Source of the DNA: an uncultured Collinsella sp.
Lineage (GTDB): Bacteria; Actinomycetota; Coriobacteriia; Coriobacteriales; Coriobacteriaceae
Length of the DNA stretch: 25,888 bases
Reading direction: 5' to 3'
Assembly (NCBI GenBank): GCA_902465265.1
Contig: CABQMF010000026.1
Location: forward strand, 1-25,888
The notes below the pieces were generated by a model. That model did not search any database, was not told where the DNA came from, and saw nothing but the letters and a program-made list of their open reading frames with translations. Below are positions 21,075 to 25,888 of the stretch, in pieces (position 1 is the stretch's first letter; each line of letters begins with the position of its first letter). Position numbers and translations under genes: made by a program.

Positions 21075-22025
21075 TTAGCAGGAGAAATCGACGCTGTCGA
21101 TGATGTCCTTGAGGGCCTTGGCGGAGACGGTGAGCTCATGCTGCTCGTCATCGTCCAGCGGCACGGGGACGCGGCAGACAACGCCGTCGCGGCCAACGAC
21201 GGTCGGCATGGAGATGGCAAGATCGGACAGGCCATACTCGCCCACCATGAGCGAGGAGACAGGCAGAACGGTCTGCTCATCGCGCATGACGGCAGTGCAG
21301 ATGCGCTTGACGGCCATGGCGACGCCATAGTAGGTGGCGTGCTTCTTCTCGATGATGGTGTAGGCGGAGTTCTTGACGTCCTCGGCGATACGCTTCTCAG
21401 CAGCCTCATGCTCCAGGTGGCCGTGAAGCTCACAGAAGGTGTTCAGCGGAACGCCGGCAACCTGAGCGCTGGACCAAGCGACAAACTCGGAGTCGCCGTG
21501 CTCGCCCATGACATAGGCCTGGACATCGCGCGGGTCAACCTCGACGTGGGCACCAAGCATCTGCTGCAGGCGGCCAGTGTCGAGCACAGTGCCGGAACCG
21601 ATGACGTGGCCCTCGGGCAGGCCGGACATCTTGATGGCGGCGTAGGTCAGAACATCGACCGGGTTGGAGACGATGAGCAGAATGCCGTCGAAGCCGGACT
21701 TCTTAATCTCGGGGATAATGGACTTAAAGATGCTGACGTTCTTGTTGACCAGGTCCAGGCGGGTCTCACCGGGCTTCTGGGCAGCGCCAGCGGTGACGAC
21801 GATCATGGCGGCGTCGGCGACATCGGAATAATCGCCGGCGTAGATCTTCATCGGCTCGGCAAACGTCATGCCGTGCGCGATATCCAGGGCCTCACCCTCG
21901 GCGCGGTTCTTGTCCACGTCGATGAGGACCATCTCGGAGAACAGACCGCTCTGCATCAGCGCGAACGCCGAAGACGAACCGACGAAACCGCAGCCGACAA
22001 TAGCGACCTTCTTCTCGTTAACCAT
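21075..22025 (-). CDS. ldh: L-lactate dehydrogenase
   Basis: A 316-residue NAD-dependent LDH of normal length. The Rossmann loop is GCGFVGSS (11-18) followed by the NAD-binding Asp in LIDVDK. Also visible are the VSNPVDVLTY strand, the catalytic His in GEHGDSE, and the DTGRLQQML stretch. It reduces pyruvate to lactate and regenerates NAD+, fitting a fermentative gut organism. The ATG at 22025 has GGGAG 6 nt upstream; a longer frame to 22103 runs through the 5' UTR hairpin. It is monocistronic, with its own terminator. Confidence 0.94.
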   Translation of the reverse strand: MVNEKKVAIVGCGFVGSSSAFALMQSGLFSEMVLIDVDKNRAEGEALDIAHGMTFAEPMKIYAGDYSDVADAAMIVVTAGAAQKPGETRLDLVNKNVSIFKSIIPEIKKSGFDGILLIVSNPVDVLTYAAIKMSGLPEGHVIGSGTVLDTGRLQQMLGAHVEVDPRDVQAYVMGEHGDSEFVAWSSAQVAGVPLNTFCELHGHLEHEAAEKRIAEDVKNSAYTIIEKKHATYYGVAMAVKRICTAVMRDEQTVLPVSSLMVGEYGLSDLAISMPTVVGRDGVVCRVPVPLDDDEQHELTVSAKALKDIIDSVDFSC

Positions 22026-22050
22026 TAGAAACTCCCATCTCTCTCCACAA

Positions 22051-22083
22051 ACAAGCCGCCCGGGAACGACCCGAGCGGCTTGT
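22051..22083 (-). other. 5' UTR hairpin of ldh
   Basis: ACAAGCCGCcCGGG (22051-22064) pairs with CCCGaGCGGCTTGT (22070-22083), 13 bp with one mismatch. In the minus transcript it is followed by TTGTTTGTGG, then the ldh ribosome site 20 nt later. It may be an attenuator or an mRNA-stabilising hairpin. The rest of the gap to the aminotransferase gene has a small CGAAA/TTTCG hairpin (22188-22201) and an unassigned AT-rich promoter zone. Confidence 0.5.
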
Positions 22084-22226
22084 CGTAATCCCAATACATC
22101 CAATCGGGACTTTGATTATGCTCCTATTCGCAGCCAAATATCGACCGCTTACCTAAATTATTTGCAGGATTCGTAAAATAACTGCACGAAATCGGTTTCG
22201 AGCTATTGACGAGCCAAAATACCTTT

Positions 22227-23390
22227 CTAATACAGGCCCGCCTCGCGAATGGCCTCGACAGCCAAAGCGATCTGATCGGGCGGCAGGACCAGCGCCATGC
22301 GCACGTGCCCCTCGCCCGAAGGACCAAAGCTCGCGCCCGGCGTCACCACAACGCCGGCCTTCTCCATGAGCTCCTCGCAAAACGCCATGGAATCGGTGCG
22401 ACCACCGGGGAGCTTGGCCCACACAAACATAGAGCCATGCGCGTTGGGTCGCTCCCAGCCCAGGCCCTCAAGACCGTCGCACAGGGCATCGCGGCGCTCC
22501 TGGTACTTCAGACGCTGCGCCTCGACCTCATCGCGCGGGCCATTAAGGCACGCGATGGCGGCCTTCTGAATCGGGAAGAACATGCCAAAGTCGATCTGGC
22601 TGCGCAGCTTGGCAAAGGCAGAGACCACGTCCTCTCGGCCGACCAAAAAGCCGATGCGGGCACCGGTGACGTTAAACGACTTGGAAAGCGAGAAGAACTC
22701 GACGCCCACCTCGAGCGCGCCGGGATACTGCAAGAAGCTGCCGCCCGGCTCGCCGTCGAACACGATGTCGGAGTATGCGTTGTCGTGAACGATCAACAGG
22801 TCGTGCTCGCGGGCGAAAGCGATGATCTCCTCGTAGATCTCGGGCGTGCCCACCGAACCCACCGGGTTGGCGGGCAGCGACACGATCATGTACTTGGCAC
22901 GATCGGCCACCTCGGGATCGATGCCCGCCACATAGGGCAGGTAATTGTGCTCGGCAACCAGCGGATAGTACTCGAGCTTGGCATCGGCGATCTTGGCACC
23001 CGCCTCAAAGACCGGGTAGCACGGATCGGGAACCAAAATGGTGTCACCCGGATCGAGCAGGGCCAGGCCCAAATGGCCCACGCCCTCCTGCGTGCCGTTA
23101 CACGACTGCACCATGGACGGCGTAATGCCGGAGACACCAAAGCGACGCTCATAGTAATCGCACACGGCCTGCTTGAGCTCGGGCAGGTCGCGCAGGGCAT
23201 ACTTCCACATCTCGGGATCTTGCGCCGCTTGCGTGAGCGCCTCGACCACATGGTCGTACGGCTTAAAGTCGGGCGTGCCCACGCTCATGTTGTAAATGGT
23301 CTTGCCCTGAGCCTTCAGCGCGAGAAGTTTGTTGTTGAGCGAGGCGAAGACCTCCGCGCCAAAGCGGTCTAGACGCTGCGATGCCTGCAT
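22227..23390 (-). CDS. Class I/II PLP aminotransferase (PatA/LL-DAP aminotransferase-like)
   Basis: A 387-residue fold-type I aminotransferase. PLP-site residues are visible: Lys237 in SLSKSFN, Asp203/Tyr206 in HDNAYSD, Asn175 in ANPVGS and Arg245 in GARIGF. The sequence style (MSVGTPDFKPYDHVV, NGTQEGVGHL, DPCYPVF) is that of PatA/LL-diaminopimelate aminotransferase relatives. With dapH in the window, transamination of N-acetyl-2-amino-6-oxopimelate is a reasonable role, but alanine/aspartate-type specificities cannot be excluded. AAAGGTGG precedes ATG 23390. An intrinsic terminator lies just upstream, so it may have its own promoter or depend on read-through from the NAD synthase gene. Confidence 0.85.
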   Translation of the reverse strand: MQASQRLDRFGAEVFASLNNKLLALKAQGKTIYNMSVGTPDFKPYDHVVEALTQAAQDPEMWKYALRDLPELKQAVCDYYERRFGVSGITPSMVQSCNGTQEGVGHLGLALLDPGDTILVPDPCYPVFEAGAKIADAKLEYYPLVAEHNYLPYVAGIDPEVADRAKYMIVSLPANPVGSVGTPEIYEEIIAFAREHDLLIVHDNAYSDIVFDGEPGGSFLQYPGALEVGVEFFSLSKSFNVTGARIGFLVGREDVVSAFAKLRSQIDFGMFFPIQKAAIACLNGPRDEVEAQRLKYQERRDALCDGLEGLGWERPNAHGSMFVWAKLPGGRTDSMAFCEELMEKAGVVVTPGASFGPSGEGHVRMALVLPPDQIALAVEAIREAGLY

Positions 23391-23409
23391 GGTGCCACCT
23401 TTCGATATG

Positions 23410-23440
23410 AAAAACGCGGCGCTCCGACAAGAGCGCCGCG
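23410..23440 (-). terminator. Terminator between NAD synthase and aminotransferase genes
   Basis: On the minus strand CGCGGCGCTC (23440-23431) pairs over 10 bp with GAGCGCCGCG (23424-23415) around a 6-nt loop, followed by TTTTT (23414-23410). It lies about 70 nt after the NAD synthase stop and only 20 nt before the aminotransferase start. Confidence 0.85.
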
Positions 23441-23508
23441 CGATACGGGCCATCAGATTGCAAAAGTGTAACGCTTGCAACCCCCGTATTGGTTCAATTT
23501 AGCCAACC

Positions 23509-25497
23509 TTAGTCAATCGGATTGAGCGCGTCGATCTGCGCAAGCCACAAACGTGAGCTGGCGTCACTCGGCATACGCCAATCACCGCGCGGGCTGAGCG
23601 TCACCGAACCCACCTTGGGACCATCGGGCAGGCAGCTGCGCTTAAACTGCTGGGCAAAGAAGCGACGATAGAACGTACGCAACCACGTGTGGACGGTCTT
23701 GGCGTCGTAGACGCCCTCGAAGCTCTTGAGCGCCATGCGGTAGATCTTGCCCGGCTCAAAGCCAAAGCGCAGCAGGTAATAGAGGAAGTAATCGTGCAGC
23801 TCGTACGGCCCCACCAAATCCTCGGTCTTCTGTGCAATCTCGCCATCGCCCGTGGGCGGCAGAAGCTCGGGGGACACCGGCGTATCGAGGATGTCGAGCA
23901 AGACCTCGGCAATACGCCCGCCAAAGACATCGGCAGCATAGCGCACCAAGTGACGCACGAGCGTCTTGGGTACGCTCGCGTTGACGGCGTACATGCTCAT
24001 GTGGTCGCCGTTATAGGTAGCCCAGCCGAGCGCCAGCTCCGACAGGTCGCCCGTGCCGATGACAAAACCGCCAGCCTGGTTGGCCAAGTCCATCAGAATC
24101 TGCGTACGCTCGCGGGCCTGGCTGTTCTCGTAGGTCACGTCCTGCACGGCCGGATCATGCTCGATATCCTTAAAGTGCTGCTCCACGGCAGCATGGATCG
24201 AGACCTCGCGGAAGCTCACACCCAAGTCACGAGCGAGCGACTCGGCATTCGACTTGGTGCGATGCGTCGTGCCAAAGCCGGGCATGGACACGGCCGTGAT
24301 ACCGGTGCGCGGCAGGCCCAGTGCATCGAAGGCGCGCACGGTTACAAGCAGTGCCAGCGTGGAGTCCAAGCCGCCCGAAAGGCCGATGACCGCAGCCTTG
24401 GTACCTGTGTGGGCAAGGCGGGTCTTGAGGCCCGCAGTCTGCAGATCGAGGATCGTCTCGCAGCGCTCTGCCAAGTCGCCGTGGTCGGCCGGCACAAAGG
24501 GCGCGCGGGGGAAGACACGGTCAATGTCGAGTGCATCGCGCAGGACAGGCTCGTCTGCCAGCACGCCCTCAAACGAAAACTCAACGGTTGTGGCCTCCGG
24601 CGCATCGTCCGTGCGCGTCCACGTCGTCGAGCGACGGCGCTCGGCGACCAGACGGTCGAGGTCAACATCGGCAACCGCCATATCGCAGGTAAGGAGCTTC
24701 GTCGCCGCCAGCTTAGAGCCGTTTTCGTAGACGAGGTTCTCGCCCGCAAAGACCATATCGGTCGTGGACTCGCCCTCGCTCGCGTCTGCATAGGCATAGG
24801 CACAGTAGAGGCGCGCACTCTGATTGGAGATGAGGCTGCGGCGATAGTCTGCCTTACCGATAATCTCGTCCGAGGCCGACGGGTTGAGGATCACCGTCGC
24901 ACCGGCAAGCGCCATCTCGGTCGAAGGGGGCGCCGGCACCCACAGATCCTCGCAGACCTCAACGCCCAGCACCATATCCTCGGCACCTTCATCACAGCAG
25001 CGGTAGACAAGCCCCGAACCCAGCGGAACCGGACCCTGACCGGCAAACTCGGCCCACACGGGATCCGCAGGCGCCGGAGCAAACCAGCGGCGCTCATAGA
25101 ACTCGCCATAGTTGGGCAGATACTTCTTGGCCGTGAGGCCCAAAAGCTCGCCCGCGCAGCACACGGCGGCGCAGTTGTAGATGTTTTCTGCCACCGCAAC
25201 GGGCAAGCCAACGGTAAAGACAATCGGCAGCTCACGAGTCTCATCGAGGATATGCACCAGAGCAGCCTCGCAGGCATGCAGCAGCGTGCGGTTATGGAAC
25301 AGGTCGGCCGCGGTATAGCCGCTCAAGTTGAGCTCGGGCAGCACCAGCGCGCGAACGCCGCGCTCGGCAGCCTCGCGAACAGCTGCCAGCGCAACCTCGG
25401 CATTGCCCTCGACATCGGCCACGCGAATCCGCGGCGAAGCCGCCGCCACACGCAAAAAGCCATCGTTCTCAACTTGACCGTTTAGAAAATCGTTCAT
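23509..25497 (-). CDS. nadE: Glutamine-dependent NAD+ synthase
   Basis: A 662-residue two-domain enzyme that converts nicotinate adenine dinucleotide to NAD+ with ATP and glutamine. The N-terminal nitrilase-type glutaminase carries the triad Glu55 (LPELNLSGY), Lys124/125 (TAKKYLPNYGEFYE) and Cys182 (VCEDLWVP). The C-terminal synthetase has the P-loop SGGLDS (about 372) and TGDLSELALGWATYNGDHM. Length agrees with the large actinobacterial type. The ATG at 25497 is chosen for GGAG 6 nt upstream. A near-consensus promoter lies at 25539-25567. It supplies the NAD pool used by ldh and dapB, although no operon link is seen. Confidence 0.95.
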   Translation of the reverse strand: MNDFLNGQVENDGFLRVAAASPRIRVADVEGNAEVALAAVREAAERGVRALVLPELNLSGYTAADLFHNRTLLHACEAALVHILDETRELPIVFTVGLPVAVAENIYNCAAVCCAGELLGLTAKKYLPNYGEFYERRWFAPAPADPVWAEFAGQGPVPLGSGLVYRCCDEGAEDMVLGVEVCEDLWVPAPPSTEMALAGATVILNPSASDEIIGKADYRRSLISNQSARLYCAYAYADASEGESTTDMVFAGENLVYENGSKLAATKLLTCDMAVADVDLDRLVAERRRSTTWTRTDDAPEATTVEFSFEGVLADEPVLRDALDIDRVFPRAPFVPADHGDLAERCETILDLQTAGLKTRLAHTGTKAAVIGLSGGLDSTLALLVTVRAFDALGLPRTGITAVSMPGFGTTHRTKSNAESLARDLGVSFREVSIHAAVEQHFKDIEHDPAVQDVTYENSQARERTQILMDLANQAGGFVIGTGDLSELALGWATYNGDHMSMYAVNASVPKTLVRHLVRYAADVFGGRIAEVLLDILDTPVSPELLPPTGDGEIAQKTEDLVGPYELHDYFLYYLLRFGFEPGKIYRMALKSFEGVYDAKTVHTWLRTFYRRFFAQQFKRSCLPDGPKVGSVTLSPRGDWRMPSDASSRLWLAQIDALNPID

Positions 25498-25538
25498 GCG
25501 AGCTCCAACACATACGTTTAGCCGCAACGAGCAGCGGC

Positions 25539-25584
25539 AATAAAGTCCGCCTCCATTGTACTGTCAAGTTCAATCAGCGCTGAT
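25539..25584 (-). promoter_or_regulatory. nadE promoter with adjacent palindrome
   Basis: On the minus strand a perfect -35 TTGACA (25567-25562) and -10 TTTATT (25544-25539) are 17 nt apart. ATCAGCGCTGAT (25573-25584), a perfect 12-bp palindrome, lies 5 bp upstream of the -35 and may be an operator. A small GCCGC/GCGGC hairpin (25521-25538) is in the 5' UTR. Confidence 0.7.
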
Positions 25585-25630
25585 GGGGCAGTCTCATGAT
25601 AAAAAATGAAAAAAGAAGTCAGAATGGCGT

Positions 25631-25888
25631 TTAGCAGTAGAACGAAATCTCGTCCACAAGGAAAAAAGCCTTCCATTTAGAACAAATCAATTCATGCTGA
25701 GCGGCGATAATTTCACAGAGGTCGTCAAGCGCGCTCCGGGGGATCTTCGCTTTGTTATTAGCGACAATACAACCTCCCCTGCGAGTCAGCCAGATTTTGG
25801 CCGAGTTATCTGAAGGCGCTCCCTTGCAAACATGGACATGGATTGGCTCGCCCGCTTCGTTAGACCAAAAGAAGACCCTGTAGCCGCC
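25631..25888 (-). CDS. DUF4160 domain protein, partial (5' end outside window)
   Basis: The last 85 codons and stop of a minus-strand gene that enters from beyond 25888. The peptide GYRVFFWSNEAGEPIHVHVC, then AKIWLTRRGGCIVANNKAKI, and CEIIAAQHELICSKWKAFF match the DUF4160 pattern (the PIHVHV histidines, AKIWL, and a final helix ending in W). Such proteins are often encoded beside DUF2442 partners in modules likened to toxin-antitoxin pairs; no DUF2442 gene follows here, as nadE is next. Codon use is visibly more AT-rich than its neighbours (ATT, AAT, TCT, AAA), which suggests recent acquisition. No clear terminator follows. Confidence 0.75.
   Translation of the reverse strand, partial: GGYRVFFWSNEAGEPIHVHVCKGAPSDNSAKIWLTRRGGCIVANNKAKIPRSALDDLCEIIAAQHELICSKWKAFFLVDEISFYC

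Noticed and set aside
20976..22028. 350-codon open frame opposite ldh
   Set aside because: Shadow of ldh. It also begins in repeat B and the ldh terminator.
23689..25485. 598-codon open frame opposite nadE
   Set aside because: Shadow of nadE; no recognisable domain.
1..25888. CRISPR array, tRNA, rRNA, prophage or transposase genes
   Set aside because: No regularly spaced repeats, no tRNA-like cloverleaf with a CCA/anticodon pattern, and no integrase, transposase or phage structural motifs were recognised.

Overview
The window looks like chromosomal DNA of a gut Coriobacteriia member, most likely Collinsella or a close relative. This is inferred from the GC-rich coding sequence, strong AAGGAG-type ribosome binding sites, and the gene set: C69 dipeptidase, ECF transporter, glutamine-dependent NAD synthase, LDH and NdpA-like protein. 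No rRNA, tRNA, CRISPR array, integrase or transposase gene was recognised. Genus and species cannot be fixed from the sequence alone.

Left part (1-5.6 kb): a secreted, membrane-anchored C69 peptidase, then an ECF-type vitamin/amino-acid importer (S component, fused A-A' ATPase, T component). The S gene is preceded by a complete transcription attenuator: a 22-residue leader peptide with three consecutive Trp codons, a competing antiterminator helix and a UUCG-loop terminator. This makes tryptophan, or a tryptophan-related compound, the likely substrate or signal. Repeats that fold into long hairpins lie between the S and A genes.

Middle left (5.6-14.2 kb): on the minus strand, an ATP-grasp ligase and an amino-acid racemase that resemble the D-aspartate ligase/racemase pair used for peptidoglycan cross-bridges. 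Then a MOSC protein and a secreted coiled-coil peptidoglycan hydrolase-like protein on the plus strand. A minus-strand block follows: M20 amidohydrolase, small membrane protein, Tat-type lipoprotein, HTH protein and a membrane Ser/Thr kinase.

Middle right (14.3-18.5 kb): a lysine riboswitch controls lysA-dapA, dapB and dapH. The first two enzymes are fused in one 769-codon reading frame, with an internal start and Shine-Dalgarno before the DapA part. The divergent M20 amidohydrolase and an aminotransferase at 22.2-23.4 kb are candidates for the two remaining steps of the acetylase branch to LL-diaminopimelate.

Right part (18.6-25.9 kb): all genes are on the minus strand: NdpA-like nucleoid-associated protein, a DUF2974 (Mbeg1-like) alpha/beta hydrolase bracketed by two direct repeats, L-lactate dehydrogenase, class I/II aminotransferase, NAD synthase with a near-consensus promoter, and the 3' part of a more AT-rich DUF4160 gene running off the end.

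The most unusual signals are the Trp attenuator on an ECF transporter, the LysA-DapA fusion, two ~100-nt structured repeats whose stems differ but whose loops are conserved, and several small hairpin repeats with a constant core and variable, self-complementary arms.
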